From: Myxococcus xanthus
Lineage (GTDB): Bacteria; Myxococcota; Myxococcia; Myxococcales; Myxococcaceae
Assembly: GCF_900106535.1 (NCBI RefSeq)
Contig: NZ_FNOH01000002.1
Location: 558,001-622,000 of the forward strand
Length of the DNA stretch: 64,000 nt
Direction: 5' to 3'
The notes below the pieces were generated by a model. That model was given only the letters and a program-made list of their open reading frames with translations, was not told the DNA's origin and searched no databases. Shown here piece after piece: positions 34,710 through 43,437 of the stretch; the first letter of the stretch is position 1; the number at the start of each line of letters is the position of its first letter. The position numbers and the translations under genes are program-made.

Positions 34710-35899
34710 CGGCGCAGGCGGGCATCACCACGAAAGTCGTCCCTCGCATCCAGGACGTGCCCCAGGCGCTGTGGGACGACAAGGTGGCGCGGGGCCACCC
34801 CTTCAAGAGCGCCGCGTTCCTCTCCTGCCTGGAGGACTCGTTCCCGGAGCGGAAGTTCGGCTACCTCATCGTGTCGCAAGGCGCGGACGTCGTCGGACTG
34901 GCGGTCATCACCGAGGAGCGCCTGGACTTGAGCCTGCTGCTGCCGGAGCAGGTGGGCACGCTGACCAAGGGCGTGCGCAAGGTGCTGCCCGGCTTCCTGT
35001 CGCTGGGCCTGGGCATGGTGGGTACCTTCGAAACGGCGGAGCGGCACTGGTGGTACGACGCGCAGCGCGTTTCCGAGCACGACTTCGCGCGGGCGCTGCT
35101 CGCCGCTTGCGACGAGGTGTGTGGCGACGCCGCGCTGCTGCTGGTGCGCGACTTCATGGAGGCCCTGCCCGAGGACGTGCGCCTGGAGTCGTGGTTCCTC
35201 CAGCGGGGCTTCAAGCAGGTGGCCAACCACCCCATGGCCATGGTGGCGCTGGACGGGCTGAGCAGCGAGGCCCACTTCCAGCGGCTGAAGAAGAAGTCGC
35301 GGCAGAACCTGCGCAAGAAGCTGAAGGACGCAGAGGCGCTGGGCTTCCAGGTGGAGCGGGTGCGGGACTTCCGCCCCCTCATCGACGAGTGCTACCCGCT
35401 CTACCTCCAGGTCCACGAGGGCGCGTCGGAGTTCAAGCGCAACCCATTCCCTCGGGCCTTCTTCGAGACCATCGCGGAGCGGATGCCCACCACCAGCAGC
35501 TTCCTCACGCTGCGGGATTCGGCCGGGCACCTGATTGCCTTCATCCTCACGGGCACCGGGGGCGGCATCAACAACCCCTTCTGCATCGGCATGGACTACG
35601 CCCGGACGGAAGGCACGCCGGCCTACTACCTGATGATGTGGAAGGAAATCGAGCACGCGGCCCGCACGGGATGCCGCGTGGTGGACCTGGGCCTCACCAG
35701 CTACTTCGTGAAGCAGACGGTGGGCGCGGAGCTGGAGGGCATGACGATGGCCGCCCGCATCCAGTCCGCGTGGCTGCGGCCCCTGCTCAATCCCCTGCTG
35801 CCCGCGCTGCTGAGCGAGAAGCAGCCGCAGGAGCGACGGAAGTTCCGCGTCTCCACCTTCGACGACGACTCGCAGCCCCCCACTGACCAGGCCGCTTGA
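34706..35899 (+). CDS. FemAB/GNAT-like acyltransferase 2
   Basis: 397 aa. ATG 34706 overlaps the previous stop (ATGA); the open frame upstream is a shadow. It shares the order of motifs with its neighbour: a basic KKSRQNLRKKLKDAEALGF helix, YPLYLQV, a GMDYARTEGTPAYY strand-helix and DLGLTSYFVKQTVGAELEG. The N-terminal half is a second, degenerate GNAT fold. Co-occurrence of two such transferases suggests two acyl (or aminoacyl) additions or a heteromer. It probably acts on the product of the oxoamine synthase; the acyl donor is not predictable. Confidence 0.8.
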   Translation: MTAQAGITTKVVPRIQDVPQALWDDKVARGHPFKSAAFLSCLEDSFPERKFGYLIVSQGADVVGLAVITEERLDLSLLLPEQVGTLTKGVRKVLPGFLSLGLGMVGTFETAERHWWYDAQRVSEHDFARALLAACDEVCGDAALLLVRDFMEALPEDVRLESWFLQRGFKQVANHPMAMVALDGLSSEAHFQRLKKKSRQNLRKKLKDAEALGFQVERVRDFRPLIDECYPLYLQVHEGASEFKRNPFPRAFFETIAERMPTTSSFLTLRDSAGHLIAFILTGTGGGINNPFCIGMDYARTEGTPAYYLMMWKEIEHAARTGCRVVDLGLTSYFVKQTVGAELEGMTMAARIQSAWLRPLLNPLLPALLSEKQPQERRKFRVSTFDDDSQPPTDQAA

Positions 35900-35901
35900 C
35901 C

Positions 35902-36744
35902 ATGCTCCGCTTCGCCTACGGCTGCATTCCCTCCGTCATGTCCCTGTACTTCGCCAACACCCTGGTGCGGCGAGCAGGGCTGGCGCCCGCGTGCATCCTC
36001 CTGTCCGCGGGGGGCCTGCGCTTCCAGAAGAAGCGCTACACCCCGGCCCAAGTGCTGCCTGTCTTCCTGAAGCAGTTTGGCCCGCGCTTCACCGGCTACA
36101 ACGTGCTCGCCGGGCTGAGTGGCTCGCTGCCCTTCAGCATTCCCGCCTCGGGGTTGATGAGCTTCCAGGCGCTCTCCCAGGCGTATGGCATTCCGCTGGT
36201 CATCAGTGATGACTTCTCCGGAGCGGCCACGGTGAGCGAGCTCGAGCGGCACGGGGTGGAGTTGTTCCTCACCAGCATGTGCGATCAAATCATCCGGGAG
36301 CCACTGCTCAGTCTGCCGCGCCATGGCTGTTTGAACATCCACCCATCGCTGCTGCCGGAGTTCCGCGGCGTGGACTCCGTCTTCCAGGCCATGCTGAACG
36401 GCGTGTCTGAGATTGGAACGACACTCCACCGCACCACCGCGCGCATCGACGCGGGCGACGTGCTGGCCCAGAGCGCGTTCACCCGTACGGCCGCCGATTC
36501 CCACCTGGCGTTGACGGCGAAGGCGACCGCCGCGGGCATTGCCCTGCTCAAGCGGCACATGGAGACCCTGGAGCGCGGAGAGACGCCGGACGCGCGCCCC
36601 ATCGACGTGAGCCGGGCGCGATATCCCTACCGCTCCTGGCCGGAACGGGAGGAGCTGCGCCGCTTCCACGCCCAGGGGAACACCTTCTGGCGGGCGTCGG
36701 ACTTCCGCCGCCTCCTCGCCTTCGAGGACGTGCTGGCGACATAG
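35902..36744 (+). CDS. Formyltransferase-family protein (PurN/Fmt-like)
   Basis: 280 aa. ATG 35902 is used; TTG 35896 overlapping the previous stop is an alternative. The catalytic triad of 10-formyltetrahydrofolate-dependent formyltransferases is intact: N145 and H147 in CLNIHPSLLPEFRG, and D183 in RIDAGDVLAQ. The folate-binding loop region is present, but the N-terminal 85 residues diverge from PurN and Fmt, so the substrate is different. It could N-formylate an amine made by the operon, or a sugar amine. It is the last gene, followed by a strong terminator. Confidence 0.83.
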   Translation: MLRFAYGCIPSVMSLYFANTLVRRAGLAPACILLSAGGLRFQKKRYTPAQVLPVFLKQFGPRFTGYNVLAGLSGSLPFSIPASGLMSFQALSQAYGIPLVISDDFSGAATVSELERHGVELFLTSMCDQIIREPLLSLPRHGCLNIHPSLLPEFRGVDSVFQAMLNGVSEIGTTLHRTTARIDAGDVLAQSAFTRTAADSHLALTAKATAAGIALLKRHMETLERGETPDARPIDVSRARYPYRSWPEREELRRFHAQGNTFWRASDFRRLLAFEDVLAT

Positions 36745-36758
36745 CGCGACACAAACGA

Positions 36759-36791
36759 CACGCCGGGCGGGAGAGGCTCCCACCCGGCGTG
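36759..36791. terminator. Bidirectional terminator hairpin
   Basis: CACGCCGGG (36759-36767) pairs over 9 bp with CCCGGCGTG (36783-36791), and an inner 5-bp stem GGGAG/CTCCC continues it. It lies between two convergent genes and can serve both. Confidence 0.8.
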
Positions 36792-36809
36792 GATGCTTCG
36801 GACCGCTGA

Positions 36810-37628
36810 CTACTTGCCGCGGCTGATGGACTCGCTGTGGATGGTCAGCGCGCTCGCGGCGGCCGTCAGGTCGATGGCCGAGAAGCTGGTGTACGGGTAG
36901 TGGCCATCGCCCAGCTCCTCGACGAACTCGACGTGGTCACCGCTGACCTCGCGGCCGTCGAAGTCGAACGTGAAGGCTCCCGGCGTCGCACTGCGGAAGG
37001 ACCACACGCAGGCGCCCGTGGGGATGGTGTCATTGAACCCGAAGGTCATGTGGTTGCGGAAGCCGATGTGGATGGGCGTGAAGCGGATGTGGATGTCGTA
37101 CCAGGACGCATCCATCGGGAACCAGAGGCCGCGGTTGATGTGCCGACCCTGGAACTGACCGCCGTTGTACACGTACACACTGTAGGTCGAACCGCCCGGC
37201 GTGCCGGTGAACTGCGGCTGGAACGTCACCTGGCCCGGCTCACGGCCGATGCCGACCTGGACGGTGCTGACCACCTGGTCGCCATCACGCGCCGCCAGGG
37301 CGAAGCCCTGTCCGGCCTTGGCGAGGTCCTGGAAGACGGCCTTCTGCTCCCACTGCGTCGCGGCGGCGAAGTTGCTGGAGACGCCGTCGTTGGCGGCCTT
37401 CTCCAGGCCGGTGACGTTGAGGCCCTTCTCCGTGCGCTCGAGCTTCGCGTTGCCCGTGGCGCAGTTCGTGATGCCGGCGAAGGTCTCAACGCACTGCGCC
37501 TTCACAGGCGCTTCCTGGGCCGAAAGCGCGTCAGCCTCGGCAGGCTGCGACTCCTCGCCCTGGCAACCCGCGGCCGTCAGACTCAGGAGTGCTGCCGCCA
37601 TCAGGCGGCCCGTCAGCTTGATGCTCAT
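36810..37628 (-). CDS. Lipoprotein with beta-sandwich-like domain
   Basis: 272 aa. ATG 37628 precedes a signal peptide ending SLTAAGC (lipobox). The mature part has few Cys (CVETFAGITNCATG near the start and CVWSF later) and many aromatic beta strands (STYSVYVYNGGQFQGRHI, FTPIHIGFRNHMTFGF, YTSFSAIDLT), suggesting a beta-sandwich at the cell surface. I recognise no family. It is convergent with the AOS operon behind the shared terminator and has its own upstream region, so it is a single unit. Confidence 0.72.
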   Translation of the reverse strand: MSIKLTGRLMAAALLSLTAAGCQGEESQPAEADALSAQEAPVKAQCVETFAGITNCATGNAKLERTEKGLNVTGLEKAANDGVSSNFAAATQWEQKAVFQDLAKAGQGFALAARDGDQVVSTVQVGIGREPGQVTFQPQFTGTPGGSTYSVYVYNGGQFQGRHINRGLWFPMDASWYDIHIRFTPIHIGFRNHMTFGFNDTIPTGACVWSFRSATPGAFTFDFDGREVSGDHVEFVEELGDGHYPYTSFSAIDLTAAASALTIHSESISRGK

Positions 37629-38018
37629 GGATGAAAAACCTCTCGTTGGGGGATGACGACTTCCGGGTCTCCGGTGAAGACCCGGAGACCGCGTTTGCAC
37701 CCAGCGCGCCAGCGGTGGCGGACGGCGCCGCCGCTCGGTGCGGGCTCACCGGCCACCCCGCTCGCGAGCACGCGACGTAGCGCGCGACGTCACAAAAACC
37801 GGCTCCTGTGGCGAGCCCTGTTACACCCCAGGCAGCCAAGGAGCGCCTTTCATGCGGCTTCATGAAGCTCGGGGTACGGGTCCAACGAGACACCTGCCGG
37901 CAGTGTGTGCCACGGGCTGGCTGGGTTCTGGGATTTCGTACCAACCCGCCATATCCCCTATGCTTCGTCACCGTCGCCCGGGAGCCCGGCCGGACTTCCC
38001 CCCGGAGAAGGCTGGAAC
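37629..38018. other. 390-bp divergent gap
   Basis: Promoter region for the lipoprotein (minus) and the PilZ gene (plus). It contains a perfect 12-bp palindrome GCTTCATGAAGC at 37857-37868. Open frames across it have no protein-like composition. I see no gene. Confidence 0.5.
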
Positions 38019-38393
38019 ATGAACAGCGCCAGCGTGAATGAATCCCCCACGGATCGTCGTCGCTTTCCTCGGCTCGAGGCGCCGCTCTATGCCCGGCCCG
38101 CGCGACTGAGGCGCGTGGACAAGCAGCAGGTGCTGGACGCCAGCCTGGGGGGCATCCGCATCTACTCCGACGAGCAGTACACCCAGGACTCCGAGTTGGA
38201 GCTGGACCTGTTCCTGCGTGACGGCACTTCGCTGGAGTGCAAAGCGCGTGTGGCCTGGATGCGCAAGCTTCCCAAGGACGCGGTGGCGCGCTTTGAAGTC
38301 GGCCTGGCCTTCACGGACGTACCGCCGCTGGCCATGGACAAGCTCAAGTCGGTGCTCGTCGTGGATGACGAGGGCGGCCCGGCCGACTCATAG
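38019..38393 (+). CDS. PilZ-domain protein
   Basis: 124 aa. ATG 38019 follows a GGAGAAGG site. The two c-di-GMP-binding motifs are visible: RRRFPRLEAP (RxxxR type) at about 13-22 and DASLGGIRI (D/NxSxxG) near 45, followed by the beta-barrel strands ending in RFEVGLAFTDV. PilZ domains bind cyclic di-GMP and regulate motility, polysaccharide or gene expression; single-domain members act by binding a partner. It is cytoplasmic. Its last 6 bp overlap the end of the TetR gene on the other strand. Confidence 0.88.
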   Translation: MNSASVNESPTDRRRFPRLEAPLYARPARLRRVDKQQVLDASLGGIRIYSDEQYTQDSELELDLFLRDGTSLECKARVAWMRKLPKDAVARFEVGLAFTDVPPLAMDKLKSVLVVDDEGGPADS

Positions 38394-39050
38394 CTTCCCG
38401 GCTGCGGGGACGCCCGCCAGCACTTCCTCCAACACGGCCCGCAGCTCCTGCTCCAACCCTGGCACCGAGGCCCTCCGGAGCGCACCGCCGCCTCTGAAGA
38501 GGGACAGCCCCTCCAGGAATGCGACCACCAACGCCGCGCGACGCTCCAGGCGAGACGGGCTGAGCCCGGGCGCCAGTTCACGCAGCAGCGCCACGACACC
38601 CGCCCGGAAGCCCGCGTAGAAGACGGCGAGCGCGTCCGCGACCATTTCATCCCGTGCGGCGAGCGCCCACAGCTCCGCGAAGAGCTGGCAATGACGCGGC
38701 GACTCCTGGTCCTCCAGCAGGGCCTCCACCGCGCGCCGAAGCCGCTCCATCGGCGCACGGCCGCCTTCCTCCACCCGCGCATGCACCCGTTGGCTGGCGG
38801 CTTCCAGGTAGCGCGCGAGCAGCGCCCGCACCACGTCCTGCTTCGCGGGGAAGTAGTACTGGAGGTTGCCCACGCTGAGCCCCGCCCTCTGAGCCACCCG
38901 GCGCAGCGTGAGCCCCGAATGGCCCTCCTCCACCAGTGTGTCGGTGGCCGCATCGAGGATGGACGCCACCCGCTCGGTCCCCTTGGCGTGAACGGCGGTC
39001 CCCTCGCGAGGCTTCGACGACGGCAGCTTCCCCCGCGTGGCGCGTGGCAT
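38388..39050 (-). CDS. TetR/AcrR-family regulator
   Basis: 220 aa. ATG 39050 overlaps the stop of the upstream saccharopine-dehydrogenase-like gene as TGATG, so the two are coupled. The helix-turn-helix is at about 48-70 (LTLRRVAQRAGLSVGNLQYYF), a textbook TetR recognition helix with conserved Tyr/Phe. The C-terminal ligand domain is all-helical. The palindrome TAGGTC-N4-GACCTA 52 bp upstream of the first gene of the pair is its likely operator, so it probably autoregulates. The ligand may be the substrate of the neighbouring enzyme (inference). Confidence 0.9.
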   Translation of the reverse strand: MPRATRGKLPSSKPREGTAVHAKGTERVASILDAATDTLVEEGHSGLTLRRVAQRAGLSVGNLQYYFPAKQDVVRALLARYLEAASQRVHARVEEGGRAPMERLRRAVEALLEDQESPRHCQLFAELWALAARDEMVADALAVFYAGFRAGVVALLRELAPGLSPSRLERRAALVVAFLEGLSLFRGGGALRRASVPGLEQELRAVLEEVLAGVPAAGKL

Positions 39051-40141
39051 CAGGCCGCCTCCCGGCGCGATTGTTCCTCGAAGCGGACCTGGACACCGCA
39101 CCCGCGCAGGGCCGCCAGGGCCTGCTCCGGACGCGCGTCGTGCTCCGGGAACCACACGCCCGCGGCGGGAGGCGGCGCGCCATCCCATCCCAGCAGTCGC
39201 TCCGTCCCCAGCACCGCGCCCACGGCCGTGAGGTGGGCCTGTCCCTTCGGGTCCACCACTTCGATTCGCAGCGCTCCGCGAGGACCTTCCACGTCCGCCA
39301 CCCACGCCGCCTCACCGCCCGTGCCGCTGCTGGCCATCAGCGCGCGCCGCACGGACGTCAGACGGGGATGCTGGAGCAGCCGGAGCAGCCCCACCTGCTG
39401 GAGCGCCGCGAGCATCCAGGTGACGGTGCCCGAATCGAACCCCAGCCGCGTCGACACCGTACGCGCGCCCAGCACCAGCGGCAGCGTGGCCTGCTCGGGC
39501 GTGTCGAGCCGGAAGACGCGCGTGGGCCGCCCATCCGGGAACATCACCCGGCGGCCGTCCGTCAGCGGCAACACCTGCCGCTCCTTCCCTCCCTCCGTGA
39601 TGTCGAAGGCCATCCCCAGCCGGTCCATGTACTCCACCGAGTCCGGACCCGCCTGATCCGCCAGGGCGAAGCGGATGCCCACGTCGACGCGCTCGACGCC
39701 TCCCACCCGCTCCGACGCGCCCGCGACGAGCCTGGGCACCAGTCCCGCCATCCACGCGGAGCTGAGCAGGACGGGTGCCCGTGGGGGCGTCCCCGACAGC
39801 CGCAGCACCGCCGACTTCACACGCGACGTCCAGCGGGTGATGTCGAGCACCGCCACGCCTTCCCGGACCGCCGAGCGCAGCACCGCATCGTCCGGGTCAT
39901 TGACCAGCGACACCACGGCCCTGGGCCGTCCGGACAGGCACGCCAGCGGGTCGGGCGCCGTCACATCCAGCACCACGGCTTCCGCATTCCCCAGCCGCCG
40001 GGCCAACGCCTCCGCGGGCTCGCGGCGGCGGCCAGCGATGACCAGCGGAAGGTCCGGATGCCGCTCCCGCAGCAACTGCGCGAGCCACGTCCCCACCACG
40101 CCGTAGCCCCCCACCAGCACGACACTGTCCTCAGCCACCAT
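39050..40141 (-). CDS. Saccharopine-dehydrogenase-like NAD(P)-binding protein
   Basis: 363 aa. ATG 40141 has a GGAG site seven bases upstream. An N-terminal Rossmann fold has the GGYGVVGTWLAQLL fingerprint and a following GRRREPAEAL loop. The central and C-terminal parts match the Sacchrp_dh_NADP family (for example VVSLVNDPDDAVLRSAVREG and LDITRW). These reductases act on diverse substrates, including lipid or amino intermediates; bacterial members are often unassigned. It is cytoplasmic. It forms a two-gene operon with the TetR regulator that follows. Confidence 0.82.
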   Translation of the reverse strand: MVAEDSVVLVGGYGVVGTWLAQLLRERHPDLPLVIAGRRREPAEALARRLGNAEAVVLDVTAPDPLACLSGRPRAVVSLVNDPDDAVLRSAVREGVAVLDITRWTSRVKSAVLRLSGTPPRAPVLLSSAWMAGLVPRLVAGASERVGGVERVDVGIRFALADQAGPDSVEYMDRLGMAFDITEGGKERQVLPLTDGRRVMFPDGRPTRVFRLDTPEQATLPLVLGARTVSTRLGFDSGTVTWMLAALQQVGLLRLLQHPRLTSVRRALMASSGTGGEAAWVADVEGPRGALRIEVVDPKGQAHLTAVGAVLGTERLLGWDGAPPPAAGVWFPEHDARPEQALAALRGCGVQVRFEEQSRREAA

Positions 40142-40192
40142 TGCGCGCTCCACCCGCCGGCGTGGGCCATCCACGCCGCCTGGAGTCTTTAT

Positions 40193-40208
40193 TAGGTCGA
40201 TTGACCTA
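40193..40208. promoter_or_regulatory. Probable TetR operator
   Basis: TAGGTC (40193-40198) and GACCTA (40203-40208) form a perfect 6-bp inverted repeat with 4 bases between. It lies 52 bp upstream of the start of the two-gene operon that encodes the TetR protein, where its promoter is expected, in an AT-richer patch. The arrangement fits autorepression. Confidence 0.6.
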
Positions 40209-40412
40209 TATTTTCACGACAATCGTCCTGACCGTGCGGCCGGGGGGCCCACGTCCCTGGCGTCGTGCTCCAGGTCACCCAGGACTTGGGCGTGGACGCA
40301 GTGGCCCAGCGCATCCTCGGTGCGTGGCGGCAGCGCACTGGCGCCCGGGCATCCTGAGAAGCCACACGTCCGCTCGCGACGGTGATGAACCGCCGCGAGC
40401 GGACTCGCAACA

Positions 40413-42488
40413 TCACCTCGAGCGCGTCAGCGGCTCGGCCACATCCACGGTGGTGGTGCCGTGCCACACGAGACCGTACTCGTCCTTGTAGATGTCCAGG
40501 TCCACCGTGTGGCTGCCGCCGCGCGCCTCCCGTGGAATGGACTTCGTCATCGTGAAAGTGAAGGCGCCACCCGGCGGCAGGTTCACACCCCAGTCGGAAA
40601 AGGCGGTGTCCCAGGCCGACGGCAGGTTGGAATAGAAGTCGTACCAGACCCAATCACACGACGCGGAGTCGTTGTTGGTGACGTTCACCGTCCAGGTGAC
40701 ATCCGTGCCCGGCGCCGCCGTCACTGTCTGCGGTGACAGTGTGACGGTAGGCGATGCGGTGACACAACGCTCGACGATGTCGATGTCCGCTGTGCCTTGC
40801 ACCGTGTGGCCGTCTCGCGTGGCGGCCAGGCCCACGGCGTACGTGCCGGGCGCCGCGCTGTAGGGCGCATACGCCTGGAGGCCCCATGACAACGAGGCGG
40901 ACGCGGCGACAGTGACTTGCGCGGGCAGACGGTCGGAGCCCCACCCCTGCGGAAGGAGGGCGGAGACCTGGAAGGTGGACGGCGAACACGTAGGCGAGTC
41001 GTGGTTGACGAGAACGACCTCGAACTCCGGCCGGCCTCCGGGCCAGGACGTGGGGGCGAAGGACGTCACCTGCACCTCGTGGGGTGCGCGGACGCACGCG
41101 GATTGACGGTGCGCGATGCTCACGACGAGTCCCGCGGACGTCGCCGCGTTCACGGTCACGGAGAGGGTGCTGTAGGGGTCGTCCCACGTCGTGCCCGGAA
41201 GCAGGGCCGGGTCGGTCCACGATGCCGTCTGCGGCGTGAAGTCGAGCAGGTGCGAGCCACTCAGCGTCGTCGCATCCGCGTAGTGCACGAGCGCTCCGCC
41301 GAACACCTGCGGCGCCAGCGTCGCCTCATAGCCCCCCACGGGCTGGCGGTACTCCAACCACAGCCAGTCATTGCTCCCAGGCCGCCGCCGCACCTTGAGC
41401 GCCTTCAGCCCGCCCGACGCGACCACGGGCGCGAGGGTGAAGGTGCCGTCCACACCGTCCACACCGTCCACTTCGGCCACCGCGGACGCGTCCAGCCAGC
41501 CGATACGTGCCTTCTGCGGCGCCGCGTAGTGGCCCAGGTTCCACCGTCCCATCGTCGAGAAGACATCCCCGTACTCGTCGATGACACCCGTCGCCCCCGG
41601 CAGGCCCAGGGCCTCCGCGCCGAAGTCGCGCGAGCTCGCATGGCCCAACGTGAGGTTGTGCCCCGCCTCGTGCGTCACCAACTCCACGGCACTGTCGTGG
41701 ACCATCATGGACTCCGCCACGAGCCACGAAGTGGAGGCCATCACGGTACCGTCCGCCGTCTGCACCTGCCCGCAGGACACCGTGGCCTGACCGGCGTAGG
41801 AACAGCCCGCCTGCGGCCGTGGGTGGACAATGAAGATGCGGTCGTACTGCGTGAAGTCCACGTCCGCGTCCGCCGCCCGCACCGCGGCCTCACGCATGGC
41901 CGCGCCTTCACTGCATGAATAGGCGCGGTCCAGCGTGTACCCGCTCACCACGTCGCCCGTGGTGGTGGTGCGACCCTCGGACACCTCGCTCCAGTAATCC
42001 GCCAGCGAACGGCGCGTCGTGGAGAAGAACACGTCGTGGACCGCCTGCGGGGTGAGGCCGGGCCGGGCCATGCCGGGGAACTCCGTCATGATGACCAGGC
42101 TGCGCTGCACGCCGCTGACGCCACACGCGCTCGCCGTGCTCAGCGAGGACGCGGCATGGGTGTCCACGTCCACGCCCTGGGCGATGAGCTGGCCGCCCTG
42201 CTCGCGCCCACGTACCTTCACCTGGAGCCCGCTGCGCAGTCCCGGCGGCGCGCCGTGTTCGAAGCGCACCTGGCGGTGCTGGTTCCCCTGCTTCACGAAG
42301 TACTCTTCCCACGACGCGGCGGGCGCGGGCGGATCCACCACCACGACCTCCAGTTCCCCCTCCCATGACTCCTGGCGGCTCACCGTTTCGTGTGGTGGCG
42401 ACCCGTCCTGCGCTTCATCCACGTCGGAAACCTGCGCGCTACAGGCCGCGAGCCACACGGCCGATACCATGCTCCACGTGCGGGACAT
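40413..42488 (-). CDS. Secreted zinc metalloprotease with HEXXH motif (M6/M12-like lipoprotein)
   Basis: 691 aa. Start ATG 42488; signal peptide with lipobox-like VWLAAC (Cys16). Residues 270-285 contain HEAGHNLTLGH (H273, E274, H277 and third ligand H283), the metzincin-type zinc site, followed by a later Met-turn candidate (FSTMGRWN). The C-terminal half (about 455-685) has beta-sandwich repeats similar to Ig-like NEW3 domains (conserved NHDSPTCSPSTFQVSALLP and NNDSASCDWVWYDFYSNLP). It probably digests extracellular proteins of prey. A 9-bp tandem repeat at about 41449-41472 encodes a Val-Asp-Gly repeat. Cell-surface anchoring versus secretion is uncertain. Confidence 0.85.
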   Translation of the reverse strand: MSRTWSMVSAVWLAACSAQVSDVDEAQDGSPPHETVSRQESWEGELEVVVVDPPAPAASWEEYFVKQGNQHRQVRFEHGAPPGLRSGLQVKVRGREQGGQLIAQGVDVDTHAASSLSTASACGVSGVQRSLVIMTEFPGMARPGLTPQAVHDVFFSTTRRSLADYWSEVSEGRTTTTGDVVSGYTLDRAYSCSEGAAMREAAVRAADADVDFTQYDRIFIVHPRPQAGCSYAGQATVSCGQVQTADGTVMASTSWLVAESMMVHDSAVELVTHEAGHNLTLGHASSRDFGAEALGLPGATGVIDEYGDVFSTMGRWNLGHYAAPQKARIGWLDASAVAEVDGVDGVDGTFTLAPVVASGGLKALKVRRRPGSNDWLWLEYRQPVGGYEATLAPQVFGGALVHYADATTLSGSHLLDFTPQTASWTDPALLPGTTWDDPYSTLSVTVNAATSAGLVVSIAHRQSACVRAPHEVQVTSFAPTSWPGGRPEFEVVLVNHDSPTCSPSTFQVSALLPQGWGSDRLPAQVTVAASASLSWGLQAYAPYSAAPGTYAVGLAATRDGHTVQGTADIDIVERCVTASPTVTLSPQTVTAAPGTDVTWTVNVTNNDSASCDWVWYDFYSNLPSAWDTAFSDWGVNLPPGGAFTFTMTKSIPREARGGSHTVDLDIYKDEYGLVWHGTTTVDVAEPLTRSR

Positions 42489-42830
42489 TTCCCCTCCGGA
42501 AAACGGCGGCCCGGAACGGGGCGCCGCGCGCCTTGTGCACGGAGCGATTCACTCGCGCAACGCATCTCCGACGGAGCCACGAGGAATTCACGCGAAACGA
42601 TTGGAGACGCGGCGCGGTTCGCTCGCGAGGTCTAGTCGCTCACGGAGCGGAGGCTGCGCGCTCGTGGATTCGAAGCCAAGCTGCCGCGCTCAACGCCCTG
42701 GCAGGTCCACCGAGCTGCCGTGGTTCACATCCCTGTCAGCGTGGCCCAAGATGTAGAGCTCGCCACCCAGCCGCAGGTCCAGCCCCAGGGGCCCGAGGTC
42801 CTCCACGTCGGGCGCATCCTTGAGGGCGCA
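42489..42830. other. 342-bp gap with an in-frame extension of the DUF3592 gene
   Basis: Contains the promoter-side region of the metalloprotease. On the minus strand, right after the stop of the DUF3592-like gene, 46 further codons remain open (42690-42830), with protein-like composition (DVEDLGPLGLDLRLGG). This may be the truncated tail of that gene. I see no other gene. Confidence 0.4.
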
Positions 42831-43211
42831 TCAATCCCAATCCTCACCGTCGAATCTCGGAATGACGACGGCCGAGTATTGAGCCTCTGGGAGGTAGATC
42901 ACCTCCAGCTCCGTTCCTGGCGCGAGCAGGTGGCCGTGCTCGGCCCCCAGGGTCCGCTGTTGCACCAGCATCCAGGGCGCTCCCCCGTCCACGCCGTCGA
43001 CCTGGAACGTCATCACGGTGGTGCGCTGGCGGTTGCGGTCCAGGACACCGGCCTCCGCTTTCACCAGCCGGGCCCGTGCGCGCAGCCCGTGCGTCCAGAT
43101 GCTCCTGCGCTTCCGGCGCGCCAGCCTCACCGGGACGATGACGAGCGCCATGGCGGCGACGAATCCGCCCGCCCAGACAATCCACCCCGTGACGTCGTCA
43201 TGGCCAGTCAT
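42831..43211 (-). CDS. DUF3592-like membrane protein
   Basis: 126 aa, ATG 43211. One N-terminal membrane helix (about 8-30), a basic RLARRKRRSIWTHGLRARA hinge, and a beta domain with VMTFQVDGVDGG, MLVQQRTLG and TELEVIYLPEAQYSAVV, as in DUF3592 proteins. Function unknown. The frame continues past the TGA for 46 plausible codons, so the gene may have been shortened by a recent stop mutation. It is divergent from the erythromycin-esterase-like gene. Confidence 0.68.
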   Translation of the reverse strand: MTGHDDVTGWIVWAGGFVAAMALVIVPVRLARRKRRSIWTHGLRARARLVKAEAGVLDRNRQRTTVMTFQVDGVDGGAPWMLVQQRTLGAEHGHLLAPGTELEVIYLPEAQYSAVVIPRFDGEDWD

Positions 43212-43437
43212 GCAAGCGGGAGCCTACCGCCAGCACCGTGGCGGCGGGAGGCTCCGCGCCATGCTGGGAATGAGCGGGCTCCCCCTAGACTGCGATGCCT
43301 GCCCAAGGCTGGGACCCGATGGGGCGCTGGCACGCGGCCGCGTGACTGCAACGGAGGGGGCGCCTCCCCGTCCGCCGCCCAGGCTGAGGGAAAGGCACGA
43401 TGGGCACTCCGCCAGGTCCGCCCCCACCTTGTGAGGC

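Noticed and set aside
41449-41472. 9-bp tandem repeat in the metalloprotease
   Set aside because: Encodes a short Val-Asp-Gly repeat in frame; not a mobile or CRISPR repeat.
42831-42833. TGA of the DUF3592 gene as selenocysteine
   Set aside because: No selenocysteine-insertion hairpin or selenoprotein context is recognisable, and truncation is a simpler explanation.
43320-43350. Possible sigma-54 promoter (TGGCAC start)
   Set aside because: No TTGC at the required distance, so it does not meet the -24/-12 consensus.
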